Shown here in pieces: positions 1-12,149 of a stretch of DNA of 64,000 nucleotides. This stretch comes from Bos javanicus. Its lineage: Eukaryota; Chordata; Mammalia; Artiodactyla; Bovidae. The stretch's first letter is position 1. Every line of letters begins with the position of its first letter. Below the pieces are notes generated by a model. That model worked only from the letters and a program-made list of their open reading frames with translations, was not told the origin of the DNA and did not search any database. The position numbers were made by a program, and so were the translations under genes. The stretch spans positions 77,804,501-77,868,500 of the forward strand of contig NC_083869.1 in NCBI RefSeq assembly GCF_032452875.1, in the 5' to 3' direction.

Positions 1-1739
1 TTCTTTTTAACTCAAGAAAGAGAGTCACAAAGCAGTTAATGAGGTGGTTCAGACTACACAACTCCTAATTAGTACAGCCTGTGTGGCCCTCTTATGGTGA
101 TTATTTTCTTGAGGAAAAAGTTTAAGTTTTATATTTGAGTATTAAACAAAACTTTTGCTTTCCTCTTGAAAAAAAAAAGATTATGTGGAATATTCTCTGT
201 GCTCCTAAACACGTAAAAGCATTTGGTCCTATAGTCTTCTGCTCCTATACATGATGATCCATCTCTCTTGTGTGTACTGACTTAATCAGATGCCTTGATT
301 ATATGATTGAGTGAAATGGGCTTCCTGTCAGTGTTGTCTATGTGTTGTCAAACTCAAGTCCAGCTGTTCCCTGCTCAAAAGCCAGTAATCAAAGCACAAG
401 TGTTGGTAGAGAAGAATGGTACTTTGTTCAGCAAATTTAACAATCTGGGGAGAAGATGGACTCTTGTCCAGATACCAATTCTGAATATCCTTCTCAGCCA
501 TGACAGTTTTTAAAGGAAAAAGGGCAAGCTATTTCAATTAATCTTTGGTAGGAGGTCAGGTTCCTTATCATTTTTGCATGGAGTGCAGATGTGCTGAATT
601 CTCTGATCTTTTGGATAAACCGTCTTGCCCATGTGGTCTACTTACAACTGGATACTCTCTTGCCTACATGAGCCACCTGTGCCTGTGGTGCCACATGCAG
701 ATTTACTAAGCGAAGTCTAGAGACAGTCATTCTGCATCTACTTAATTATTCATTCTTATTTTAATCCAGAAAAGAAATCAACATGTTAGGCACAGTATTG
801 CATACATTTAATAGAGCATAAGTCAAGAGTTAGGTTAAATATTATCTGGAAATCTCATTTTTATAATTAAGGTTTAAGGGGAACAAAAACAGACAAACAT
901 GAGGCTAAAGAGCTGCTTACCTATGTCTGGACAAAGCATGGCAGAATCACTATAGGCATAAATTGTTCTGCAAATATCTTAGAAACAGCACTTTCATTAA
1001 CACCTTTTGGGGTTTTTTGTTGTTGTTGTTTGTTTTGTCTTTTTCTTTTAATCATTTTTAACCCAGTATTTGAGTAAGGAAGACATAATTGAAAAAGAAT
1101 TAGTCAAGTCTACCATGAGATTAGAATTACAGAGTAGGGGCCTGTCTCCTGAGAGAGTTGATCAAGCTGGACCATAAAAAGGGCTCACAACTTCCCAGCA
1201 ATGAAAATGAGGAGGAAAATAGACTCATTTTCAAATGCTTATAGCTCCTAGGATAACAAAAAACACACTAATCCTAGGGCTCAGCCCTGAGAGACTTTCT
1301 GGACACATGTAGTAAATAGAATGTTTTCTATTTGTATAAGATTTTTTTATATACACTTTTGACAATCATAACCTACATTAATAAAGTACAGTGGTTAAGA
1401 TCATGGCTCCATGAATGCTTGCTTTCTTTCTTCACTTTTCCAATTTTAAGTTAAAATATAATTTTTTATTACTCTTGTCTGAACCTGGAAAATCTAGTTT
1501 ACATACTTTAATTTTTTCTTCAGGCTTTTAATAAGTGGACTGTTATAAGTAACTGTGTGCTAAGGTTAAAATCTTTAGTATATTAAAAATAATCCTCCTA
1601 TACACTCAACCTCTACCATAACCAACTTAAGCCAGACTTTCATACAGTTAAACTGATTCACTGCATGCTGGTAAATTTTAATATGAAAGAAGGCTCAGAA
1701 AGTCAAATAACTTCATGAGTTAGAGTAAGGTTATTTTGT
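1..1739. other. AT-rich intergenic DNA, no gene seen
   Basis: No coding frame, RNA gene or clear repeat is recognisable. The only frame of note (307-513) opens with TTG and has no familiar features. Short (GTT)n-like tracts occur near 1018-1030 and 1737-1750; the second marks the poly-T end of the antisense L1 that follows. Confidence 0.6.
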
Positions 1740-1827
1740 TGTTGTTGTTTTTTTAATTGAAGCATAGTAGATTTACAATGTCGTGGCAATCTGCTGTACA
1801 ACAAAGTGGACTCATTTATATACATAT

Positions 1828-2096
1828 GCTGCTGCTAAGTCGCTTCAGTCGTGTCCGACTCTATGCGATCCCATAGACGGCAGCCCACCAGGCTCCCCAA
1901 CCCTGGGATTCTCCAGGCAAGAACACTGGAGTGGGTTGCCATTTCCTTCTCCAATGCATGAAAGTGAAAAGTCAAAGTGAAGTCGCTCAGTCGTGTCTGA
2001 CCCTCGGCGACCCCATGGACTGCAGCCTACCAGGCTCCTCCGTCCATGGGATTTTCCAGGCAAGAGTTCTGGAGTGGGGTACTATTATCTTCTCCG
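1828..2096 (-). mobile_element. BOV-A2 SINE, antisense
   Basis: A dimeric BovB-tail SINE. On the + strand it begins with the complement of the (CAG)n end (gctgctgct) and shows the two related halves, each with 'gaccccat' and 'caggctcc' boxes. It is flanked by a perfect 12-bp target-site duplication, ttatatacatat, at 1816-1827 and 2097-2108, which fixes both edges and shows insertion into the older L1. Confidence 0.9.
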
Positions 2097-2906
2097 TTAT
2101 ATACATATAGACATCACTTTATATATTCTTTTCCATTATGGTTTATCAAAGAGTCCTGAAAAAGTTCCCTGTGCTACACAGTAGGACTTTGTCTTTTAGT
2201 TTTCTGTATATCATAGTTTGCATCTGCTAACCCCAAACTCTTAATCCTTCCCTCTCCTAAGCCCCAACCCCTTGGCAACCACAAGTCTGTTCTCTATATC
2301 TGTTAGTCTGTTTCTGTTTTGTAGATAAGTTCATATGTGCCATATTTTAGATTCCACAATAAAGTGATATCATGTAGTATTTGTCTTTCTCTTTCTGACT
2401 TACTTTACTTGGTACGATAATTTCTAATTGCACCCATGTTCCTGCATAGGGCATGATTTCATTCTTTTTAATGGCTGATTAGTATTCCATTGTATGGAAT
2501 GTATGTATGTACCCCATCTTCTTTATCCACTCATCTGTCCATGAAGATGTAGATTGTTTCCATGTCTTAGCTATTGTGAATAGTGATGCTATGAAATAGG
2601 GGTACATGTATCTTTTATTTTCTATTTTTAAACTTTACATAATTGTATTAGTTTTGCCAAATATTGAATTATAGTTTTGTCTGGGTATGTATCCAGGAGT
2701 AGGATTGCTAGATCATATAGTAATTCTATTTTTAGTTTTCTGAGAAATCTCCACCCACACTGTTTTCCATAGTGGATGCATCAACTTACATTCACATCTA
2801 CAGTGTATGAGGGTGTCTTTTTCTCCAGCATTTTTATTTATAGACTTTTCAGTGACCACCATTCTCACCTGTGTGAGGTGGTACCTCACTGTAGATTTGA
2901 TTTGTA

Positions 2907-3533
2907 TGGGAAATAGATGGGGAAACAGTGTCAGACTTTATTTTTCTGGGCTCCAAAATCACTGCAGATGGTGACTGCAGCCGTGAAATTAAAAGATGCT
3001 TACTCCTTGGATGGAAAGTTATGACTAACCTAGATAGCATATTCAAAAGCAGAGACATTACTTTGCCAACAAAGGTTCGTCTAGTCAAGGCTATGGTTTT
3101 TCCTGTGGTTATGTATGGATGTGAGAGTTGGACTGTGAAGAAGGCTGAGCACCGAAGAGTTGATGCTTTTGAACTGTGGTGTTGGAAAAGACTCTTGAGA
3201 GTCCCTTGGACTGCAAGGAGATCCAACCAGTCCATTCTGAAGGAGATCAGCCCTGGGATTTCTTTGGAAGGAATGATGCTAAAGCTGAAACTCCAGTACT
3301 TTGGCCACCTCATGTGAAGATTTGACTCATTGGAAAAGACTCTGCTGCTGGGAGGGATAGGGGCAGGAGGAGAAGGGGATGACAGAGGATGAAGTGGCTG
3401 GATGGCATCACTGACTCGATGGACGTGAGTCTGAGTGAACTCCGGGAGTTGGTGATGGACAGGGAGGCCTGGTGTGCTGCGAATCATGGGGTCGCAAAGA
3501 GTCAGACATGAGTGAGCGACTGATCTGATCTGA
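2907..3533 (+). mobile_element. BovB LINE, 3' fragment
   Basis: Sense BovB covering the C-terminal part of the reverse transcriptase ORF (conserved 'VMYGCESWTVKKAE' and 'ILKEISPGISLEG' stretches) through the 3' end 'gagcgactgatctgatctga'. The ORF is open for 129 codons and then stops. The 5' end is truncated within ORF2. It lies inside the L1 at 1740-5220. The long - strand frame over this segment is only the antisense shadow that every BovB copy shows. Confidence 0.85.
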
Positions 3534-3722
3534 ATGTGTGTGTTGCTTAGCTGTGTCCAATTCTTTGTGGCCCCATGGATTGTAGCCCCAGGCTCCTCTA
3601 TTGATGGGATAGGCAAGAATTTTGGAATGGGCTGCCATTTCCTACTCCAGGAGACATCAATTCAGGTATGGAACCCACATCTGCATTGCCAGGTGGACGC
3701 TTTACCACTAGCATCACCTGGT
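3534..3722 (-). mobile_element. Bov-tA SINE, antisense
   Basis: The BovB-like tail comes first ('tgtgtccaattctttg'), then the complement of the tRNA-derived head ('gcattgccaggtggacgctttaccactagc'-type sequence). Its last bases appear to resume at 4486-4499 (ccacctaggaagcc, the complement of the SINE 5' head), so the BovB piece between seems to have inserted into this SINE. Confidence 0.7.
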
Positions 3723-4485
3723 GGCGAAGAGGAACTAAAGCGACTTGATGAAGGCAAAGGAGGAGAGTGAAAAAGCTAGCTTAAAACTCAAAGTTCAAAA
3801 CTCTAAGATCATGGCATCTGGTCCCATCACTTCATGGCAAATAGATGGGGAAACAATGGAAACAGTGACAGACATTATTTGGTGGGGGGGGCTCCAAAAT
3901 CACTACAGTTGGTGACTGTAGCCATGAAACTAAAAGACGCTTGCTCCTTGGAAGAAATGCCATGACACACCTAGACAGTGTGTTAAAAAGCAGAGACATT
4001 ACTTTGCCAACAAAGCTCCGTCTAGTCAAGACTATGTTTGTTTGTTTGTTTTTTTCCACTAGTCACCTATGAATGTTCAAGTTGGACCATAAAGCAGGCT
4101 GAGTGCTGAAGAATTGATGCTTTTGAACTGTGGTGTTGGAGAAGATTCAAAGAGTCCCTTGAATAGCAAGGAGTTCACACCAATCCATGCTAAAGGAAAT
4201 CAGTCCTGAATATCCATTGGAAGGACTGATACTGAAGCTGAAGCTCCAGTCTTTGGCCACCTGATGTAAAGAGCTGACTCATTAGAAAAGACCTTGATAC
4301 TGCGAAAGACTGAAGGCAGGAGGAGAAGGGGAAAACAGATGAGATGGTTGGAAGGAATTACTGACTCAATGGACATGACTTTGAGCAAACTCCAGGAGAC
4401 GGTGAAGGACAGGGGAGTCTGGTGTGCTGTAGTCCATGGGGTCACAAAGAGTTGGACACATCTGTGCTATTGAACAACAACAAGT
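3723..4485 (+). mobile_element. BovB LINE, 3' fragment, diverged
   Basis: Sense BovB from 'gaggaactaaag' in ORF2 to a degenerate tail ending in caacaacaa. It is more diverged than its neighbour at 2907, with a poly-G insertion near 3887, a T-rich insertion near 4035 and several frameshifts. It covers the same part of the element as 2907-3533, so it is an independent copy rather than a continuation. Confidence 0.8.
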
Positions 4486-5234
4486 GCCACCTAGGAAGCC
4501 ATTTCTCAAATAAGGTGCTGAACATCTTTTCCTGTGCTTATTGGCTATCTGTATGTCTTCTTTGGAGAAATGCCTATTAAGGTTTTCTGTACACATTTTA
4601 ATTGTTTGTTGTTGTTGTTGAGTTGTATGAACAGCTTTTATATTTTGGAGATTTAGCCCTTATCTGTCACATCATTTGAAAATATTTTTTTTTCTCATTC
4701 CATAAGTTGTCATTATGGTTTCTTTACTGTACAAAATCTTGTAAGTTTGATTAGATCTGATTGCATATTTTGTTTTTTTGTCTATTGTCTTGGCAGACTG
4801 ACCTAAGAAAACATTTTGACAATTTATGTCAGAGAATATTTCGCCTGTGTTCTCATATAGGAGTTTATGGTATCATGTCTTATATTTAAGTCTCAGTCAT
4901 TTTGAGTTTATGTTTGTGCAGGGCATGAGAGCGTGTTCTAATTTCATTGATGTCCATGCAAATGTTCAAACTTCACACCACCACTTGCTGAAGAGACTTT
5001 TTCCCATTTTATATTCTTCCCTCTTTTGTTGAAAATTAATTGACTGTACATGTGTGGGTTTGTTTCTGGGCTCTCTACTGTGTTCCATTGACCCATATGT
5101 CTGTTCTTGTACCAGTACTACACCATTTTGATTTCTGTGGTTTTGCAGTATTGTCTGAAGTCTGGAAGTGGAATAAATTTTACCCAGTGTTCACCACAAA
5201 ACTTAGGTGTCATTGTATGATTTTCTGCTCAAGA

Positions 5235-5530
5235 TATTCTAGTGCAGCAGCATCCAATATAAATGAAATGAAAGCCACATTTCAATGTAAAATTTTCTAG
5301 TGGCGTCACAAAAAAAGTAAACTGAAACAGGTGAAACTAAAGGTAATACTTACTTTGTTGAATCCAAAATATCAAAAGAATTATCAATAGGAATTCAATA
5401 TTAAATTGTTAATGATATATTTTTCTTTTTTCATATATGAAAGCTTCAGAACACAGTCTGCAATTTACACATAAAGTACAGCACATTTCAGTTTGGACTA
5501 GACACACTTCAGAGTCTCCAAAGCCACAGG
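5235..5530 (+). repeat. Ancient mammalian interspersed repeat, copy 1 (family not assigned)
   Basis: The block contains 'gcagcatccaatataaatg', 'gccacatttcaatgtaaa', 'ttttctagtggc' and 'cagcacatttcagtttggactag' in the order found in a common mammalian repeat that I recognise but cannot name with certainty. A second diverged copy lies at about 7975-8195. Confidence 0.55.
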
Positions 5531-7974
5531 TGGTGAGTAGTTACCCAACTAGGCCACACAGCTCCCTCATCTCAGGGAGTAGGGATTAGCTCTCTTGTTA
5601 AGGTACAAGTAAAGAAACTCATTTTGCTGAGTAATTTTTCCAGCCGATTTCAGATCCCAATACCAGGCTGACCTCACTGTGTGTGAGTGGCACCCATGTA
5701 ATTCAATACACAAGTCTGACAATACGTGAACTAGGTTTGCTGATTCCCACCAGTCAAGGATGGGACATTATGACAGTGCCAAAGTGTTTAAAGTCTTCCT
5801 GAATGTAAGCTCTCAATCCCTGCAATTGTCTTCTAACTGGCCAATATCAAGTAAATCCAGAACTCCCTGTGATTCTACTCCCTGAGTAGCACTGCTTGCT
5901 CTATAAGAATCCCAGAAGTTGAAACTTATAAAAAAAATACAATTTTTACAGAAGAAAAATATTCATTAAAGAAATGTCTAATTATAAAAACAGTTGCACT
6001 CAATCTTACGTCATCAATAAATCTGTTCATCAAACTAGTAATTTTGTAGGCATGTATTAATTATTAAATGCTGTGAAATCATGTAATATGATACCATGTA
6101 ATTAGAGAGAAAATTACTTGAAAATTTAAATGGCAAACTCACTGAAATATTGAAACTCATTGAAATGCTGAGATATTTTTGACCCCTTGGAAAAATAATG
6201 CCTAAAAGTGTTTTTCGAACTCAATCTTCTTTCTGGTTGTGTGCTAAACTAAAATGTCACTTATAGGCTGTAGTAGCATGTTCTTTCCTTACAAAATTTG
6301 ATTAGAAAAATTGTATACTAGCAAAATAAAATTGGCAGTCTTTTTCTAAAAAGGCCATTGACATGATTACATTGGATTTGATTAAAACCAAAAAAAAAAT
6401 TAATGACTTCTTCATTTTATAATGTTAATCTTTTCATACCAATGGAAAGTGTATAAAATTTTGTCTGTAAATGGTAAAAACCATAATTACCAAATACTTT
6501 GCTTCTCTTTTCTTTAAAATTGTCATACTGAAAAATTGATGTGCAAGCTGATGTTTGCACATGTGCACTTTAAAATATGGTTTATTATATATGAACATCT
6601 GCTCCACTCTAATCCAGAATATCAACAGGGAAGGTGCAATAGAATATTAAGTGCTGCCCACATCATTACTGTTACAATGAGTAAGATAAATATTTGAACA
6701 TAATGGTGTACTTTATCATAAAAACATATTGAGGTTATTTGGGGAATTCATAATGTTTCATTTAATCAAACAAAAAAGCACAGCATGAAGTGGGTAGAGA
6801 ATGGGCTATTGAACTGGGAGCTGTTTCCCTTGCTGTGACATTCAGTAAAATCCTATTAACTCAGACCCTTCATAGTTTGGGATAATTAAGGTTATCCAAA
6901 CATGATACATTTGACTTTAAGTTAGGAAAAATTTGGAAATAATAACTTTATTTATGAGTTATAAAAGTATTGTACATGAGAAAGGAGAATGTGGAATAAT
7001 CAAAGAAGTTTCAAAACAAAAGCAAATATAAACAAAACACAACTGTCTCTGCATAAATATGAATTCATATTGCTATGAATTCAGAAGATGCTATTGACTG
7101 GGAAAGATACAGAGTCTATGTCTAATACCAGGGTGTGATTTTAGCCCCCACAACCTTCCACCATGTGCTGCCTGACCATCACTGGAACTTTGGTCCTCTG
7201 CATGTTCACTTTTAAAGAGTGGACGAGATGCTTATTGACTTTTCTGCCAGATTTGAGTGTCTATAATCCAAATTTGTATAAGCTAAATAATATTTGGGTT
7301 TAGGATACATCACTATATAATTGAGATAATTGGGCATTTTTTTTTCCCATTTAATAAATTAGAACTTATGCAGTATATTCTCTATAAGGTTTTCTTTTCA
7401 TATTTTCTTACTTTTATTCAAAATTAGATAAACCAGCAGGTGAACATTAGTCTCATATTTATAAATCTTCCTTAAACTTGTTCAGTGAAATAAAGCATTA
7501 TATTTTATTTTATGCTAATTTAATATTTATGTTAATTTAGTACTTTTGCAAATACATTAATGGATTTAATATAATATTGTATTTCAATCCAATGCAACAT
7601 TTTAAATATGACTTAAAATATAGTTAAAAGTAAACACTTATTTTGAAGTCTTTCTGGTCCTGTAAGCCTGTCTTGATCATCCACCAAAGACTGACTGTCT
7701 TATAATCCACATTAGAAATATGAATTTTTAGCTTCCAAAAGGGTGTATCATATGATCCACATAGAGCTGGAAGAAAGTGTGTTAGAATTCCTATCTCTAT
7801 TTTTATTTTACCTGATTGTATTTTCTATTTTGCCACACATTTTATAAAAATATATTATCTTTTCATAGAGCTTAGCAGATTTGTCATTTAAAAATAAATG
7901 TTGATGATATATTTAAATTGTATTTACTAATAGGGTACATATTCACAAAAGCTGGGAATCAACTCTCTAAACAT
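5531..7974. other. AT-rich intergenic DNA, no gene seen
   Basis: Strongly A+T-rich with many short stops in all frames. Nothing is identifiable beyond simple A and T runs. The 63-codon - strand frame at 6434-6625 has no recognisable features. Confidence 0.6.
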
Positions 7975-8195
7975 GCTGTCCAGTAGAAATATAAACATCA
8001 TGTATAAGTTTACATTTCCTAGAAACTACATTAAAAGAAAGACTATATTATCTAATATATCTAGAATATTACCTTTTGACATATAAAATGTAATTGCATC
8101 TGTGATATTATTTACATTGTTTTATATATTTTGTACTATATCTTGAAAACCCAGTGTGAATTTTATATTTCCCACCCATCTCTGGACTAGTCATA
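7975..8195 (+). repeat. Ancient mammalian interspersed repeat, copy 2 (family not assigned)
   Basis: It starts 'ctgtccagtagaaatataaac' and passes through 'ttcctagaaactacattaaaag' to 'ggactagtcatacctcaa', paralleling the block at 5235-5530 motif for motif with heavy divergence. 8196-8509, which follows, holds nothing recognisable. Confidence 0.45.
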
Positions 8196-8509
8196 CCTCA
8201 AAATGTACAATAATTACATGTAGCACGTAGCTATCATCCCATGTGACTCAGTTCTCACAAGAACACAAAGAAGTTCTTCCTCCAGTTGGTTTGGTCTTGA
8301 TCCTTGCATTTCCTCCCAGTCCTTGGATCTTCATATTGTAGTCCCACCCCTGTATCAGTCTCTGCATCTTGAATTTGATCTGCACACAACATGTATAGCT
8401 TCCTGTTCTCAATGATTTTGCTACATCTTAGCTCTACTGCCAACTTGGATTTAGAGAACTATTCCCAGCTACCTCTAGGGAACACATTAGCCTATAAAAT
8501 GTTCAGATT

Positions 8510-8995
8510 ATGTTATTAAATTGAAGTATAGTTCATTTATAGTATATTAATTTAAAGTGTACATCAAAGTGATTATTTTATTTTATGTCTGTGATCTACA
8601 TACAGAAAGTTGTATATGTAAGTTATTTTATCTTTTTTTTAGATTCCATTTATAAGTGATATCATATAATATTTGTCTTTCTCTGATGGACTTACTTTAC
8701 TCAGTATGATGATCTCTGGCTCCCTCCATGTTGCTGCAAGTGGCATTATTTCTTTCTTTTCTATGGCTAAGTAATATTCCACTGTATGTGTATACCATGT
8801 CTTCTTCATCCATTCTTCTCTTGATGGACACTTAGGTTGCTTCCATATCTTGGCAATTTTGTAAATAGTGCTGTTATGAACCTTGAAGTGCATGCATATT
8901 TTTGAATTAGTGCTTCTCTGGATATACACCCAGATGTGGTATTGTAGTATCATACTGTATCTCTATTTTTGAGAAGTTCAGATGTTGCTTCCTAA
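8510..8995 (-). mobile_element. L1 LINE 3' end, antisense
   Basis: On the - strand this is L1 ORF2 C-terminus and 3' UTR. A 104-codon - strand frame at 8639-8953 carries the typical L1 ORF2 tail ('EEWMKKTWYTHTVEYYLAIEK', then 'YYMISL'), cut by stops on both sides. A 5'-truncated dead copy. Confidence 0.85.
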
Positions 8996-9689
8996 CATTT
9001 TTATCATTTCTATTAACTAGCACTCTTGCTTATCAAGCCCCAGTTGACTGAATTACTTCCTGTCTCAATAGTTATCAACTATACTTCTCCAAACTGGACT
9101 AAATTTTTTCTTTGCATACATGTTTTCTTTTTATACAATAATGGTGGTCATTATTTTAATTCACAGAAAAGGAAAAAGAGAAGAAAACAATCAACCATAT
9201 AAATTAATTTTCCCAATTAAAAAAATTCTATAAACCTATTTCTAAAAATATTGTCCCTCTCTCCACCCTGTTTATTTCTTTCTACTGACTACTAGTATTT
9301 GATGAAATAAATTTAATACAGGGAAATTATTGATAATGGCACATATTAAAAAATGTCTTTTAGAAATGTACATATTTTAAATTATGTAGCCTGACCTCTT
9401 CCAGCTTCTTTTAGTTTATTAGTATGTGAGCCCCAAGATTGCAAATTTTTAACTGTGGTACCCATAAGATTTCCTAGAGTGGATGATACATGTTTGGCTT
9501 GCAAAAGATATTTATTACTTAAATAAATTTTTAAAGTCAACTTTTCTGTTCATAAAATTTCTCCTGCAGATCAAATGTTTCACAGTACATTTCCACAATT
9601 AGTGCCATTACTATTGCTTCATAACCAAATTGGTTTGAGGATCAGTTGGTATTAATATACATATACTAGTCTATATGTAATAGATAAAC
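8996..9689. other. AT-rich intergenic DNA, no gene seen
   Basis: A+T-rich unique-looking sequence without a usable coding frame or recognisable repeat. Confidence 0.55.
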
Positions 9690-9775
9690 TACTAAGATCT
9701 ACTGTATAGCACAGGGAACTATACACAATATTTTGTAATAACCTATGAAGGAAAACAATTGGGAAATATATACAT
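9690..9775 (+). mobile_element. L1 3' UTR end, sense, short
   Basis: About 85 bp containing 'tactgtatagcacagggaac' and 'ttttgtaataacctatgaag', the last part of the bovine L1 3' UTR in sense orientation. Its complement recurs at about 10260-10340, giving an inverted pair. Confidence 0.7.
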
Positions 9776-10064
9776 GGGCTTCCCAGGCTGTTCAGCCCCT
9801 CTACATTTTATGGAGTGTAGAGTGCCTCACCACTTGAAGACAGTTGGTAGTGCTTGCCTTGAGATGACCATGCTTTATCACTTATCTCTTTCTTTTAAGA
9901 ACTACATTTGCCCAAGGTGTCAGGATTTTTTCATGGCCCCTTCCCATACTTGTAAGCTTCATAATTCTTTTGTTATGAAATTGATACATAGTTGACTTAC
10001 AAAGTTTTGCTAGTTTCAGGTACACAGCAAACTGATTCAATTATATATGTTTATATATGTTATT

Positions 10065-10258
10065 GCTGTTGTTTAGTTGTTATGTTGGACTGCTTGCAAA
10101 CCTATGGACTGTAGCCTGCCAGGCTCCTCTGTCCATGCAATTTCCCAAGCAAGAATACTGGAGTGGGTTGATTGAGAGGATGTTCCTGACCGAAGGATCA
10201 TACCCATGTCTCCTGCTTGACAGGCAGATTCTTTACCTCTGAACCGCCTGGGAACCCA
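10065..10258 (-). mobile_element. Bov-tA SINE, antisense
   Basis: The BovB-like tail ('cctatggactgtagcctgcc') is followed by the complement of the tRNA-derived head, ending 'ctgaaccgcctgggaaccc'. A short internal deletion around 10170 joins 'gagtgggttg' to 'attgagagg'. It sits inside the antisense L1. Confidence 0.8.
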
Positions 10259-10370
10259 TATATATTTCCCAATTGTTTTCCTTTATAGATTATTGCAAAA
10301 TATTGAGTATAGTTCCCTGTGCTATACAGTAGGCCTTAGTTGTTTATTTCACATAGAGTAGTGTGTATAT

Positions 10371-10646
10371 CGGAGAAGGCAATGGCACCCCACTCCAGTA
10401 CTCTTGCCTGGAAAATCCCATGGATGGAGGAGCCTGATAGGCTGCAGTCCATGGGGTTGCTAAGAGTGAGACACGACTGAGAGTCTTCACTTTCTCTGTT
10501 CACTTTCATGCACTGGAGATGGAAATGGCAACCCACTCCAGTGTTCTTGCCTAGAGAATCCCAGGGACGGGGGAGCCTGGTGGGCTGCTGTCTATGGAGT
10601 CGCACAGAGTCAGACACGACTGAAGCGACTTAGCAGCAGCAGCAGC
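10371..10646 (+). mobile_element. BOV-A2 SINE, sense
   Basis: Starts 'cggagaaggcaatggcaccc' and ends in the (CAG)n tail. Flanked by a perfect 11-bp target-site duplication, agtgtgtatat, at 10360-10370 and 10647-10657. Well preserved compared with the L1 around it, so the insertion is comparatively young. Confidence 0.92.
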
Positions 10647-10944
10647 AGTGTGTATATACTAATAACAAACTTCTAAGTTATCTCTCCCCCTTTCCCTTTG
10701 GTAACCTTAAGTTTGTTTTCTATGTCTGTGGGTTTATTTGTTTTGTAAATAAGTTCGTTTGTATCTTTTATTTAGAGTCTACACATAAGTGATATGATGT
10801 TTGTCTTTCTGTTTGACTTACTTCACTTAGTATGATAATCTCTAGGTTCATCCATGTTGCTGCAAATGGCATTATTTCATTCTTTTTATGGCTGAGTAAT
10901 ATTTTCTTGTGTATATGTATTGCATGTTTTTTATCCATTAAGAA

Positions 10945-11880
10945 CAAAAGTAGAAAGAGAAGGAAAATATGAAGTCAGTCCACTGGATTAAATGAGAAAT
11001 TTAAGTATAATCTTTATTCAATTATCACTTTCTCTTATATTTCAGAAACAATTGTCTTCATTGTTTCATTTTTTTCTCAGATTAAGATATGATCACCATC
11101 ATTATTCTTTTCCTCTTCTAGACAGTGAAATGCATTTGCTACATTTATCTCCCTTAGAGTTATATACCATTCTATTTTCTTTGTAACAAAGTCAGTATGC
11201 TTGTGAAATAGAATCTTTTGTATATGTTGACTATAAAGTGGTGCACACACATACTTTTTGAACACTATAGTTTTAGTTATTACTTTATTTTATTTATTGT
11301 ATCTCATTGTACATTAACGTGAATGAATTACAATTGAGGTAATCAATGTTTGATAAAATCAGTCATTTAACTCTGGTCAAAGTCTTTTCCCATTACCTCT
11401 TTGCCTTTTCATGTTCTTTTTTCATTTTGTTTCTATTAACTTTATATGGCTGATATAGGACAGCTTCTTTATGTGCCTCACTTCTGAATATATTACAGTA
11501 AAATGATTATATTATTTAGATTTTAGAGAAGAAAACCAAATCCCACTAGAACCTTATAGAAAATATAGCATTCTGAGACTGGATTTCACATGCACAGTTG
11601 AGTATTCTCCAAGCAAACGGAAGTCATTGTTTCTGGTCAGTGATTGAGGTCAATGGGTCAGGTGGGAGCTGAGAGATGGAATTTGTAAACATGGATGTTT
11701 TATGGGCCATATAAGCTAGAGAAACGCATATGAAGAAAGCTTTATAAAGCATTATTTTCCAGAGAGATGAGATATCTATGAGGGATCTAAAGAATTTGTG
11801 AAATGGTAGTTGAGGAATTAATTGACCCTTGATTCTTTTTTTTTTTTTTTTAATAAAATAAGGGCAGTATCTGGGAACAA
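10945..11880. other. AT-rich intergenic DNA, no gene seen
   Basis: No recognisable coding frame or repeat family; a 17-base T run begins at about 11838. Confidence 0.5.
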
Positions 11881-12149
11881 TTTTAATTCTTTTGTATCTC
11901 TGTTTCATTTTGTGATCCCAGCATTATACTCCCCCCATCCTAAAAAAAAAAAAAAATCTCCAGAAAGGCAAGCAGGCACAGTCCATGAATAGAATACCAG
12001 CTAACTCATCTTTTAATTCTTTTGTATCTCTCAGCAAATAGATAATTCTTTGTATCTCTCTTTCATTTTGTGATCCCAGCATTATACCCCGCAAATGTCC
12101 AGAAAGGCAACTAGGCACAATCCATGAACAGAACACCAGCTAAATCATC
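11881..12149 (+). repeat. Tandem direct duplication, about 130 bp, two units
   Basis: Unit 1 (11881-12010) and unit 2 (12011-12149) both start 'ttttaattcttttgtatctc' and continue through 'ttcattttgtgatcccagc', 'ccagaaaggcaa' and 'ccatgaa.agaa.accagct'. Unit 2 has an extra copy of 'ttctttgtatctctc' near 12044-12060 and lacks the A-run found in unit 1 at 11943. This is a local duplication of otherwise unique DNA. Confidence 0.85.

Larger units (their letters stand above)
1740..5220 (-). mobile_element. L1 LINE, 3' part, antisense, interrupted by nested elements
   Basis: Sequence at 1740-1827, 2097-2906 and about 4500-5220 reads, on the - strand, as the L1 3' UTR and C-terminal ORF2, with the usual L1 phrases such as the complement of 'cactgtatggaatac'. 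The three blocks are continuous in L1 order once a BOV-A2 SINE and a BovB/Bov-tA block are removed. The reading frame is full of stops, so it is an inactive 5'-truncated copy. The poly-T at about 1737-1757 is the complement of its tail. It is older than the elements inside it. Confidence 0.75.
9965..10940 (-). mobile_element. L1 LINE 3' end, antisense, carrying two SINEs
   Basis: Antisense L1 3' UTR and ORF2 end at about 9965-10064, 10260-10370 and 10658-10940, split by a Bov-tA (10065-10258) and a BOV-A2 (10371-10646). The pieces read continuously once the SINEs are removed. Stops throughout. Confidence 0.75.

Noticed and set aside
2849..3616. 255-codon - strand frame
   Set aside because: It is the antisense shadow of BovB ORF2; the same - strand protein recurs at every sense BovB copy and matches no gene.
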